A stretch of 64,000 bases of DNA, from the NCBI GenBank assembly GCA_017411405.1, contig JAFQQE010000013.1, positions 1 through 64,000 of the forward strand, written 5' to 3'. The first letter of the stretch is position 1, and every line of letters starts with the position of its first letter. The stretch is from Bacilli bacterium (GTDB taxonomy: Bacteria > Bacillota_I > Bacilli_A > RF39 > UBA660). Made by a program: the position numbers and the translations under genes. Below, in pieces: positions 15,726 to 23,967 of the stretch. Under the pieces are notes generated by a model. The model was not told where the DNA came from and ran no database searches. It saw only the letters and a list, made by a program, of their open reading frames with translations.

Positions 15726-17756
15726 CTATGGACTACAAGTTTCAATTTTTAATTTATTACTTTTAATTTTAAACATAATACTTCCATACTGATCAGTCCT
15801 ATAAATTTTACTATTTTCTAAATTATCTAATACACTATTATTTGGATGACCATATCTATTATTTTTACCAACACTAATAATCGAGTATTTTGGATTAACT
15901 TCATTAATGAATTCTTCACCACTGCTTGTCTTACTTCCGTGATGTCCCACTTTTAAAATATCAATATCTTGTAAATTATATTTTTTTATTAAATCTTCTT
16001 CTACTTCTACTCCAGCATCTCCCATAAACATAAATTTATAACTGTTTATTTCTGTATAAATAACAGATGAATTATCATTTTCGTTACCATAATCGCGTGT
16101 TTTTAGAAAATATAATTTATTGTTATCTATATTTAATTCTTTAATACAGGAATAGTATTTAATTTGTTTCTTATCTAATACCTTAATTAAATTTTGTTCT
16201 AATTCATTAAACTCACCACAATTAAATATTACTTTTTCTACTTTAAAGTTTTCTACTAAATTAATTGCTTCTCCCATATGATCGTAGTCACCATGTGATA
16301 GAACTAATGAATCAATATTGTTTATGCCTATGCTATTAAAAAATTTTATATAGTTTTTTGTTATTTCAAAATTTGAATTAAAACTTTTACATCCGGTATC
16401 TATTACAATAGTTTTATCTTTATATTTTATTACTTCCATATCCCCTTGGCCTACATCTAGATAATAAATATAATAATTCGGATCAAATTTATTAATGTTT
16501 TTCAATAACAATATATATATTATTAAAATAAAATATTTGTTATTTTTAGATAACGTTACATAAACTATAAAATAATATATTATTATGTATATAAAATTTA
16601 ATTTAGGTATAGAAATAACAAGAATTTCTAATTTTGAAATAAAGTTAGAAATTAATTCTGTTAAATCTAATAGAGGAATAAAAATAAAGTTTAAAATAGG
16701 AAATAATAAAACTAACAATGCTAATGGATATAATATAAAAGATACTAAGGGTACAAATAATATGTTTATAAATATACTTAATAAATTTATTTCATAATTA
16801 ATATTAACTGTGATAGGTAAACTTATGAGAAAGCTTATTATAGATATTAGAAGCGTGTTTAATATATATTTTTTATTAAAATAATTTGAATAAAATATTA
16901 ACGTATAACTTATTATAGAACTGTATAAAAATCCTATATTAAAAATATATTTTGGATATATTAGTAAAATAATACTTATAGCGATTAATAAAGTATCTTT
17001 AGTGTTAATATTTATTTTTTTTAATTTAAATATTTGTAATAAAATAAAAAAAGTAATACTTCTTACTATACTAGCTTGATAATTAGTAATTATTAAATAT
17101 ATACTCAGAAATATAATAACTATTATAATATTATATTTATTTTTATATATTCTATTTAATATAATTAATATTACACTTGATAGTATGCTTATATGCATTC
17201 CGGATATAGAAAATATATGAATAATACCATTTATCTGATAATTATCATATGTATCTTCATCAATATAGTTTTTATTGCCTAATATAAAAGTATTTAAATA
17301 TCCTTTAGTATCAAATTTAATAATTCTTTCATTTATAATATTTTTTATTTTATATAATATATTATTGTTTTTTTCTATTTCTATTATTTCATCTATAGTT
17401 AAAATATAGTATATATTATTGTTGTTTAAATATTTTTTATAATTAAAAGTATTTGGTATAGTATTATTTTTAGGTATAGTAAGTTTTCCTTTAAGTTTAA
17501 CTTTATCTCCATATTTTATATGTATAGTTTTATTATTATCATTTAAGTAATAATTGCATTTTATCTTTTCTTTATTTTTTATAGTAAAAGTTATATAATT
17601 TTCTTTATATTCATAATCTGTTATTATTCCTTCGAAATAAGTATTATTTATATCATATATTGAATTATTATTTAAACGAGTTCTTAATATAGTTATTAAC
17701 AAGAGTATTATAAAAAAAATATATTTATACTTTAATATAATCTTTAATTTTTTCAA
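15726..17756 (-). CDS. comEC: DNA internalisation protein ComEC/Rec2
   Basis: The 676-residue membrane channel for transforming DNA. An N-terminal helix (about 10-24) and OB-like DUF4131 domain (36-120) precede the multi-helix competence domain (about 160-420) with IHIFSISGMHISILS. A C-terminal metallo-beta-lactamase domain follows, with YLDVGQGDME, VIDTGC, SHGDYDHMG (about 485-494), FMGDAGVE and GHHGSKTSSGEEF. Length is slightly below the common 700-800. No ATG precedes the first helix, so a TTG at 17756 inside the end of comEA is the likely start, coupled to the upstream gene. The HGDYDH codons (16288-16297) are where the downstream array's copies begin, so the present 3' end may be element-derived. 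Confidence 0.93.
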   Translation of the reverse strand: MKKLKIILKYKYIFFIILLLITILRTRLNNNSIYDINNTYFEGIITDYEYKENYITFTIKNKEKIKCNYYLNDNNKTIHIKYGDKVKLKGKLTIPKNNTIPNTFNYKKYLNNNNIYYILTIDEIIEIEKNNNILYKIKNIINERIIKFDTKGYLNTFILGNKNYIDEDTYDNYQINGIIHIFSISGMHISILSSVILIILNRIYKNKYNIIIVIIFLSIYLIITNYQASIVRSITFFILLQIFKLKKININTKDTLLIAISIILLIYPKYIFNIGFLYSSIISYTLIFYSNYFNKKYILNTLLISIISFLISLPITVNINYEINLLSIFINILFVPLVSFILYPLALLVLLFPILNFIFIPLLDLTELISNFISKLEILVISIPKLNFIYIIIYYFIVYVTLSKNNKYFILIIYILLLKNINKFDPNYYIYYLDVGQGDMEVIKYKDKTIVIDTGCKSFNSNFEITKNYIKFFNSIGINNIDSLVLSHGDYDHMGEAINLVENFKVEKVIFNCGEFNELEQNLIKVLDKKQIKYYSCIKELNIDNNKLYFLKTRDYGNENDNSSVIYTEINSYKFMFMGDAGVEVEEDLIKKYNLQDIDILKVGHHGSKTSSGEEFINEVNPKYSIISVGKNNRYGHPNNSVLDNLENSKIYRTDQYGSIMFKIKSNKLKIETCSP
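16288..16297 (-). other. Presumed insertion site core inside comEC
   Basis: CACATGGTGA on the minus strand, encoding part of the HGD metal-binding motif. The same core starts comEC homology at J1 (with one change), J2 and J3. Here it is preceded by comEC coding sequence (TTCTAT) instead of the junction flank. In the insertion model this is the comEC-side junction of the newest element. Confidence 0.65.
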
Positions 17757-18426
17757 AAGTACTTTTACCTATTCCTTTTACGTTTAAAATTTCTTCTATA
17801 TTATCAAATAATTTATTGTTTCTATATTCTATTATTGATTCTGCCTTAGTTTGTCCTAAACCATTTAAGTTTATTAATTCTTCTAGTGTACATGTATTTA
17901 TGTTTATTAATTTTAAAACTTTTGATGTTGTTTTTGTTGTAATTGGGTTAGTAGTAATCGTAGTTTTAATAGTCGTATTGGTAGTTTCCTTTATTATTGG
18001 TTTTGTAAGTTGAGTTGTAGTTTGTGATATTGTAATCGATGGTACTTTGGTTGTTAATGACGTAACTGGAATATTTGTTGTTATTTCAGATGTTGTGGGA
18101 GTAGTTTCCTCGTTTTTTTCACACTCTATATATTTATAAATTGGCGTACATGTACAACTACTTAGTTTTTTTATATTATTAATTTCTTTATTTGAATGAA
18201 TATATATTACCATCTCATCAGTTACTTTTTTACTTAAATTAATATAATCAGTATCAGAATTCTTTTTTAATCCACCTGCATCATTTATTACATTTTGTAT
18301 AGTATAATTTTCATATATAGAATATACTCCTGGATTTTTAACATTACCCTTTATATCACAATAACCTATTATGTTTTTTTCATGTGTTATAGAAAGTAAT
18401 GTAAATAATAATAGTAACTTTTTCAT
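17725..18426 (-). CDS. ComEA-like DNA-binding protein (second copy)
   Basis: A 233-residue exported protein. A short hydrophobic N-terminus precedes an SLBB-like domain (GYCDIKGNVKNPGVYSI, about 21-80). A long Thr-rich linker (about 105-170) separates it from a C-terminal helix-hairpin-helix DNA-binding domain (ININTCTLEELINLNGLGQT onward). ComEA binds double-stranded DNA outside the cell and feeds it to ComEC. Its ATG overlaps the stop of the first comEA copy by ATGA, and comEC starts within its 3' end, so the three genes form one tight operon. The Thr-rich spacer and weak signal sequence distinguish it from the upstream paralogue. Confidence 0.88.
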   Translation of the reverse strand: MKKLLLLFTLLSITHEKNIIGYCDIKGNVKNPGVYSIYENYTIQNVINDAGGLKKNSDTDYINLSKKVTDEMVIYIHSNKEINNIKKLSSCTCTPIYKYIECEKNEETTPTTSEITTNIPVTSLTTKVPSITISQTTTQLTKPIIKETTNTTIKTTITTNPITTKTTSKVLKLININTCTLEELINLNGLGQTKAESIIEYRNNKLFDNIEEILNVKGIGKSTFEKIKDYIKV

Positions 18427-19049
18427 ACTATAATATAATCTTTTATATTTTCATACAAAGACTCTCCTATACCGCTAACATTTTTTATATCTTCTATATT
18501 GTTAAATTTATTTGTTTTTCTATATTCAATTATGCTTTTTGCTTTAGATTCTCCTATACCAGGAATTGTAGTTAATTCTTCAAGTGTGCATGTATTAATA
18601 TTGATCTTACTAGTACTAGGGTTATTTGATTCAATGCAGTTATTTATTTCTATTACTTCTGTATTACAAATAGTATCACAACTTAATTTATTATTATTCT
18701 TTATATCTTTATTACTATAGACATATATTACCATTTCATTAGTTAATCTTTGACTTAAATTAATATTAGATGTGTCAGCATTTTTAGTTAACCCACCTGC
18801 TATATTTATAGCATCTATTACCCTACTTCCTTCTTTAAATTCATATACGCCTGGTTTCTTTATATTTCCTTTTATATCAAAGTACATTACTTCATTTATT
18901 TTATTAGAAGTAGTTGTTGTTATATAAGATAATGTACTTTCTTTACTATTAGTGTCTATTTTTAAATAATACATAATACATGTAAGTAGCATAATTATAA
19001 TACCTATAATTATTATTAATTTTTTATTTTCATCTACAATTTTTTTCAT
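18423..19049 (-). CDS. comEA: ComEA-like DNA-binding protein
   Basis: A 208-residue protein with a clear N-terminal membrane anchor (about 10-30), an SLBB domain (MYFDIKGNIKKPGVYEFKEG onward) and a C-terminal helix-hairpin-helix domain with ININTCTLEELTTIPGIGES and NVSGIGESLYENIKDYI. The order matches canonical ComEA, the DNA receptor of natural transformation at the membrane surface. It is the first gene of the comEA-comEA-comEC operon. I give it the gene symbol because its anchor and linker are the more typical of the two copies. Confidence 0.9.
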   Translation of the reverse strand: MKKIVDENKKLIIIIGIIIMLLTCIMYYLKIDTNSKESTLSYITTTTSNKINEVMYFDIKGNIKKPGVYEFKEGSRVIDAINIAGGLTKNADTSNINLSQRLTNEMVIYVYSNKDIKNNNKLSCDTICNTEVIEINNCIESNNPSTSKININTCTLEELTTIPGIGESKAKSIIEYRKTNKFNNIEDIKNVSGIGESLYENIKDYIIV

Positions 19050-19120
19050 TTTTCTCCTTTAATGTTATTCCCTTACATATATATATATTAAGTATTTTTT
19101 TGTTTTTCCTTTTTTTAATG

Positions 19121-19150
19121 AAAAAAAACTACATTTTATTTTGTAGTTTT
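19121..19150 (-). terminator. Terminator after ymfH
   Basis: Hairpin AAAACTACA/TGTAGTTTT followed by a T run on the minus strand. It overlaps the last codons of ymfH. Confidence 0.75.
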
Positions 19151-20422
19151 GGGTTTTATTATAAGTATAGATTCACTTCTATTTTTTATATTTTTGATTA
19201 TATCATTAAGTGTATTTATATTTAGTTTATCGTATAAGTCCATATAATTGTTTATAAATTTATTATATTCAATTATATTATCTTGAATATTATTATTAAC
19301 TGTTTCTATATCATCAAAATGCAATATATAGTTTGATTTATATACTTTTATTTTTCTTTCTAATTCTTCTATATCAATATCTATATTATTTATAGTTTCT
19401 CTTACTAATCTTATAAATGATTCTGGATATTCTGTTTCTGTAGTTAAACTAATAACTATATAATCTTTAGTAAATGTTTTATTTATATTTATACCTGAAT
19501 TTATTACTTTAGATGAAATTAAATTTTCTTGTATATTACTTGTAACGCCATATAATATATTAAATAATAATGATATGTATGTTTTTAATTTTAAATCATC
19601 TATATTTAATTTTTTAAAGTTCTTTTTAGGAATTTTATAAGAAATGCTTACTTTATTAGTTTCTACATTCATTTGTATTTCTTCATATTCTTTAACTACT
19701 CTTAATGGTTCTATTATTTTCTTATTTTGGATAACTACTTCATTAAATACTTTATTTTTTTGATTTTCTTCTATTATAGATATTGCTTCGTATGGATTTA
19801 CTTTACCTGTTATTATAATAAACATATTTGATGGGTTATAAAATGTATCATAACAATCAAATATATCTTTTACTTTTATTTTTTTTATATCTTCTACATT
19901 ACCGCTAATTAAATTTTTTCTAGAATCATTTACAAATATATTTCTATATGCAGCATAAGTAAGTTCTGTATTTGGATTGTTGTTATACATATTTATTTCT
20001 TCTGTTATTATACCTCTTTCGTTATCAACTATTTTTTCTGTAAAATAAGGAGTTTGTACATAATCTAATAAGTAGTTTAAATTTTCTTTAAAATATGTAG
20101 AAGAATACACTTCATAACAAGTTAAATCATATGTTGTAAATGCATTTACGCTTGAACCTAATTTTGAAAAATAATCAAATGCCGAACCGTCTTTCATATT
20201 GAACATTAAATGTTCTAAATAATGTGCTATACCATTTGGTACTTTAGTATAATTTGATTCATTATTTTTTTTGAATTCTATATTATTTGAACCAAATCTT
20301 GTATTAAATGTAATATAAAAGTTTTTTTGATTATTATTAGGTAAAATGTATATTTCTAATCCATTATCTAGTTTATGAAAATATAATACTTCGTTTGTCT
20401 TTTCAATATTAATCTTTTCCAT
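19136..20422 (-). CDS. ymfH: M16 family zinc peptidase, YmfH type
   Basis: A 428-residue insulinase-family (M16) peptidase. The inverted zinc motif HYLEH lies in GIAHYLEHLMFNM (about 65-77), and the distal Glu is in the ERGIITEEINMY segment. It pairs with the upstream paralogue YmfF, which lacks the motif: a catalytic and non-catalytic pair as in Bacillus. In some species these proteins are linked to processing small peptides or to modification of elongation factor P, so the native substrate here is open. The ATG at 20422 with GGTGAA upstream is preferred over that at 20431. It overlaps the end of ymfF. Confidence 0.85.
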   Translation of the reverse strand: MEKINIEKTNEVLYFHKLDNGLEIYILPNNNQKNFYITFNTRFGSNNIEFKKNNESNYTKVPNGIAHYLEHLMFNMKDGSAFDYFSKLGSSVNAFTTYDLTCYEVYSSTYFKENLNYLLDYVQTPYFTEKIVDNERGIITEEINMYNNNPNTELTYAAYRNIFVNDSRKNLISGNVEDIKKIKVKDIFDCYDTFYNPSNMFIIITGKVNPYEAISIIEENQKNKVFNEVVIQNKKIIEPLRVVKEYEEIQMNVETNKVSISYKIPKKNFKKLNIDDLKLKTYISLLFNILYGVTSNIQENLISSKVINSGININKTFTKDYIVISLTTETEYPESFIRLVRETINNIDIDIEELERKIKVYKSNYILHFDDIETVNNNIQDNIIEYNKFINNYMDLYDKLNINTLNDIIKNIKNRSESILIIKPKTTK

Positions 20423-21674
20423 TTTCACCATCTCTTACACATAGTATTGTATTTAATTTTACTTTTTTTGCAAAGTTTATTATTTCTTTTTTAGTTACAT
20501 TATTATATTTTTTTATTCTAACTTCTATATCTTCTAATCCATATAAGTTTTTAAATATATAATTATCTATTATTCTTCCCGGTACATCCTCTGACATATT
20601 AAGTGTAGTTGTTATTAGCTTTTTAGCATTTTCTATCTCGTCTTCACTTAAATTTTCTATCATATCATGAAGTGCTTTTTTCATTAATTTAATAGCAAGA
20701 TTTTCATTTTCTTTAGATATTGCTGTATGTAATATAATTAAATTATCAAATTTTTGATATATACTTGAACAATTATAACATAGAGAATTTTCATTTCTTA
20801 ATCTATTATATAATTTTGTTTCTAAAGAACCTCCACCTAATATCATATTGTATATATGTGCTACATAATTTTTTTCATATTGTGTAATATTATCTATATT
20901 TAATCCTATACAAATATTTTCTTGACTAAAATCATAATTATCATATACTTTTATTGGTTTATTAGTTAGTTTATTTTCTACTTCATAAGTTATTTCATGA
21001 TCTTTATATATATTTAATTTTAAATTATTTTCTATTAATGTAGAAACGTAATCCATATCTAAATCACCAATTATATAAATATCTATATAATCATGTTTAA
21101 TCATTTCATTATAATAATTATATAAAGATGTTGGAGTAATTAAATCTAAATCTTCTATATTTCCATTTATATCTATACCACTTGCTGTAAATTCACACAT
21201 ATTAGTTAATAATTTATTTATTGAATATTTTTTAGGATCTTCTATTATTGATTCTATATCTTTTTTCACTCGTTCTTTTATATATTCTAATGTTGTTTTA
21301 TCAAATTCATTATCTTTTACATTAGGATTAAATACTGTATCTAATGGAAATAAAATAAAATTATCTATATCTTCATTTACTAATTTAGGATTTATAAAAT
21401 CAAAACACAAACTAGTTAATACACTATTACCTATTCTATTAGTTATACCATAAAAGTAAGAATTATATAAGTTTTCTAATTCAATAATCATTTCTTTTCT
21501 AGTTGGTCTATTTTTAGAAGTTTCAACTAACATTTCTGTTAAAACACTTCTTAGTGTAACTTCATCTTTATTTATATTATTTCTAAAAACTATTTCCATA
21601 TGACATGTTTTAAATTTATCAGTTTTAATTGTGTAAATATTATATGTATCTTTTTTATACTTTTTTTGAATCAT
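20409..21674 (-). CDS. ymfF: M16 family protein, YmfF type (non-catalytic partner)
   Basis: A 421-residue M16-fold protein. The position equivalent to HxxEH reads LRSVLTEMLVETS, with no zinc ligands, so it is probably the inactive half of a YmfF/YmfH pair. The C-terminal half retains the M16 arrangement, with IYNMILGGGSLETKLYNRLR and NSLCYNCSSIYQ, the usual substrate-clamp region. It overlaps ymfH by a few codons, so the two proteins are probably made in equal amounts. Confidence 0.85.
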   Translation of the reverse strand: MIQKKYKKDTYNIYTIKTDKFKTCHMEIVFRNNINKDEVTLRSVLTEMLVETSKNRPTRKEMIIELENLYNSYFYGITNRIGNSVLTSLCFDFINPKLVNEDIDNFILFPLDTVFNPNVKDNEFDKTTLEYIKERVKKDIESIIEDPKKYSINKLLTNMCEFTASGIDINGNIEDLDLITPTSLYNYYNEMIKHDYIDIYIIGDLDMDYVSTLIENNLKLNIYKDHEITYEVENKLTNKPIKVYDNYDFSQENICIGLNIDNITQYEKNYVAHIYNMILGGGSLETKLYNRLRNENSLCYNCSSIYQKFDNLIILHTAISKENENLAIKLMKKALHDMIENLSEDEIENAKKLITTTLNMSEDVPGRIIDNYIFKNLYGLEDIEVRIKKYNNVTKKEIINFAKKVKLNTILCVRDGENGKD

Positions 21675-21740
21675 TTAATTACACCTCTTTCTTATTATGT
21701 TTAGATATTAAAAAAATATAATTACTTATTCATAATTATA

Positions 21741-22559
21741 TTATTTTTTTAATGACTTGCAAACTGTTTCAATATCATTTTCTATACATTGATGAAATAA
21801 GTTAAGTTCATATTTATAGTTTTCGCATAATTTAATAATTTTTTCATATAGACTTTTTAATTCTTCAAGACTAACTTTATTACATTTATTTAATAAATTG
21901 ATTATTTCTTCTATTTTATTTTCAAGTGCTGCACTAAAAGTTGGTAGAACTTTTATTTCTATATCTCTATTTACATAATTTCCTTTTAATTTTTTATTCA
22001 AATTAATTACGTCTAAATTAGTTGCATCTACTAGGTATGTATTATTATTGTTATTAACTAAATTAATTGCATGTGTACCAATTTCGTTTATTAAATTACG
22101 ACTAACTTTTGGTATATTTATTTCAGTTATGACTCTTTTAATATTTGGTTTATAAAAAATCTTTGAATTATTTTTGATATTACATGTTAACATATATGAA
22201 TTATACCCTAAAGCTTTATATATACTATTCAACAAGTCAGACACATTTAAACATACTCCATTCCCTTGCATTATTTTGATACCAGGCATTGAAGTATAAT
22301 ATTTATTATTTGAAGTTAATTCGAAGTTTTTATTTTGTGATAAATATCCATTAAATAATAAATACTCATATATTATCTTTACTTCAATAGGATTATTTAT
22401 ATTTAATGCTTTTAATAATTTTATGAATTTATCAATAATATGTACGTAATTTTTATAAAAGTTTTGTTTTGAAATATATAGGTTTTCTATTTCATGATGT
22501 TCAATTTCATCTAAATATTTCATCTTAAATAATTTATCTTTTAATAATAAAGTATTCAT
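21741..22559 (-). CDS. Transglutaminase-like domain protein
   Basis: A 272-residue soluble protein. The Cys-His-Asp triad of the transglutaminase-like fold is visible: MQGNGVCLNVSDLLNSIYKALG (nucleophile Cys near 103), IGTHAINLVNN (His near 170) and YLVDATN (Asp near 185). Helical segments flank the core on both sides. It is unrelated in detail to the smaller cassette protein at 10959. There is no signal peptide, so it is probably cytoplasmic. The ATG at 22559 follows GGGGGAAA. Its substrate cannot be guessed. Confidence 0.6.
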   Translation of the reverse strand: MNTLLLKDKLFKMKYLDEIEHHEIENLYISKQNFYKNYVHIIDKFIKLLKALNINNPIEVKIIYEYLLFNGYLSQNKNFELTSNNKYYTSMPGIKIMQGNGVCLNVSDLLNSIYKALGYNSYMLTCNIKNNSKIFYKPNIKRVITEINIPKVSRNLINEIGTHAINLVNNNNNTYLVDATNLDVINLNKKLKGNYVNRDIEIKVLPTFSAALENKIEEIINLLNKCNKVSLEELKSLYEKIIKLCENYKYELNLFHQCIENDIETVCKSLKK

Positions 22560-22605
22560 ATTTTCCCCCTTTAATTTCGTTTTATTATATATAAAAAAGT
22601 TTTTG

Positions 22606-22633
22606 TTGTCAAATTATAAAAAGATGATAAAAT
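22606..22633 (+). promoter_or_regulatory. Promoter of deoD
   Basis: TTGTCA at 22606-22611, a 16-nt spacer, and TAAAAT at 22628-22633 with an extended TGA. The AAGGAG ribosome-binding site begins 7 nt later. A TATAAT at 22634 is too close to the ribosome-binding site to be the functional box. Confidence 0.55.
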
Positions 22634-22654
22634 TATAATAAGGAGAGTGATTAT

Positions 22655-23362
22655 ATGAGTATACATATTGAAGCAAAAAAAGATGAAATAGCTCCGACTG
22701 TGTTAATGCCAGGGGATCCTTTAAGAGCTAAATATATTGCTGATAATTTTTTATCTGATGTAATTTTAATTAATGATGTTAGAAATATGTTAGGTTATAC
22801 CGGCTATTATAAAGGGAAAAAGGTTACAATTATGGGTAGCGGTATGGGGATACCTAGTATTGGAATTTATTCTTATGAATTATATAATGACTATGATGTT
22901 CAAAAAATAATTAGAATTGGATCTGGTGGCAGTTTATCAAAAGATGTTAAATTAAAAGATATTGTTCTTGCAAAAAATTCATATTCACCTTCTAGTTTTG
23001 CATACGTATGGGGAAAATGTGTAGATAATGTTATAAATTCTAGTGAAAAAATTAATAATCAAATATTAGATACTGCAAAAAAATTAAAAATGAATATTAA
23101 TTATGGCACTATAATGACTGCTGATGTGTTTACTGTTTATGCTGATGTAAATCATATATTTGAAAAAATGCCTAAACACATTAAATTACTAGCAAATGAA
23201 ATGGAAGCCTTTGGCTTATTCCATGTTGCAAATTTGTGTGGAAAAGAAGCAACTTGCTTGATGACTATAGTAGATAGTCCGTTTGAAGAAAATATGTTGA
23301 GCCAAGAAGAAAAAGAAAAAAATTTAAATGATATGATATTGCTTGCTTTAGAAAGTATTTAA
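22655..23362 (+). CDS. deoD: Purine-nucleoside phosphorylase DeoD-type
   Basis: A 235-residue enzyme of the hexameric PNP/UDP family that cleaves purine nucleosides with phosphate to base and (deoxy)ribose-1-phosphate. Visible motifs are VLMPGDPLRAKYIADNFL, the phosphate-binding GSGMGIPSIGIYSYEL, IRIGSGGSL, and NEMEAFGLFHVA with the ribose-contacting Met-Glu. Length matches DeoD (about 235). It is one of very few plus-strand genes and stands alone, with AAGGAG 9 nt before the ATG and its own terminator. Confidence 0.96.
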   Translation: MSIHIEAKKDEIAPTVLMPGDPLRAKYIADNFLSDVILINDVRNMLGYTGYYKGKKVTIMGSGMGIPSIGIYSYELYNDYDVQKIIRIGSGGSLSKDVKLKDIVLAKNSYSPSSFAYVWGKCVDNVINSSEKINNQILDTAKKLKMNINYGTIMTADVFTVYADVNHIFEKMPKHIKLLANEMEAFGLFHVANLCGKEATCLMTIVDSPFEENMLSQEEKEKNLNDMILLALESI

Positions 23363-23365
23363 AAA

Positions 23366-23395
23366 ATGAATTGTTTGCTCAATTCATTTTTTTTA
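23366..23395. terminator. Bidirectional terminator between deoD and the HD gene
   Basis: Stem ATGAATTG/CAATTCAT with a 6-nt loop, A-rich on the left and T8 on the right. It serves deoD on plus and the converging HD-domain gene on minus. Confidence 0.85.
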
Positions 23396-23959
23396 TTCAG
23401 TAATATTATAGTTTTCATCAAAATTAAATGATATTTGTTTTCTACTTGCTAGATAATCGCACATATGAACTAATTTTTGAGTTAATGAAAGTGGCAACGG
23501 AAGCACTACATCTGAATAAGCACTCGTATTCCATCTACCCATATGACTACTAACATTATTTGAAATTTCTTCAATTTCCTTTTCAGTTAAAGTTAGTTGT
23601 TCTTTTATTTTAATTAGTAATTCACCTATTAATAGAGGATGATCAAATCTTGTATACTGTTCTTCATCAAAACCTTTTTTTAATCCATCGTGTATAAGTA
23701 AACTTATAATAATTATATCTTTTGTATGGTCATCTAATTTATATATATCAAATAAATTAATAGCAAAATTAACTGCTGCTTTGGTGTGTCTAACTAAGCC
23801 TTTTTCTCCCAAAGCATATGCTGGATGATATTTCCCACTAGAAGCTGCTTGAATTTTATAAAAGTAATCTGGTAAATTATTTAATATTATTTTAGCATTT
23901 TCTTTTAAGTTATTATCTTTAATATAAGATAATTCTTTATTAAAAATTTCATACTTCAT
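23393..23959 (-). CDS. HD domain phosphohydrolase-like protein
   Basis: A 188-residue cytoplasmic protein with metal-binding HD residues in order: VRHTKAAVNFA (first His), SLLIHDGLKKGF (His-Asp), FDHPLLIGELL (His) and MCDYLASRKQISF (Asp). HD proteins hydrolyse nucleotides, phosphates or cyclic dinucleotides; the substrate here is unknown. The ATG at 23959 is preferred over the GTG at 23971. Its ribosome-binding site overlaps the lepA stop, so the two are coupled. Confidence 0.75.
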   Translation of the reverse strand: MKYEIFNKELSYIKDNNLKENAKIILNNLPDYFYKIQAASSGKYHPAYALGEKGLVRHTKAAVNFAINLFDIYKLDDHTKDIIIISLLIHDGLKKGFDEEQYTRFDHPLLIGELLIKIKEQLTLTEKEIEEISNNVSSHMGRWNTSAYSDVVLPLPLSLTQKLVHMCDYLASRKQISFNFDENYNITE

Positions 23960-23967
23960 ACTAACAC

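Noticed and set aside
22634-22639. TATAAT before deoD as the functional -10
   Set aside because: Transcription from it would start inside the ribosome-binding site; the TGATAAAAT just upstream with TTGTCA fits better.
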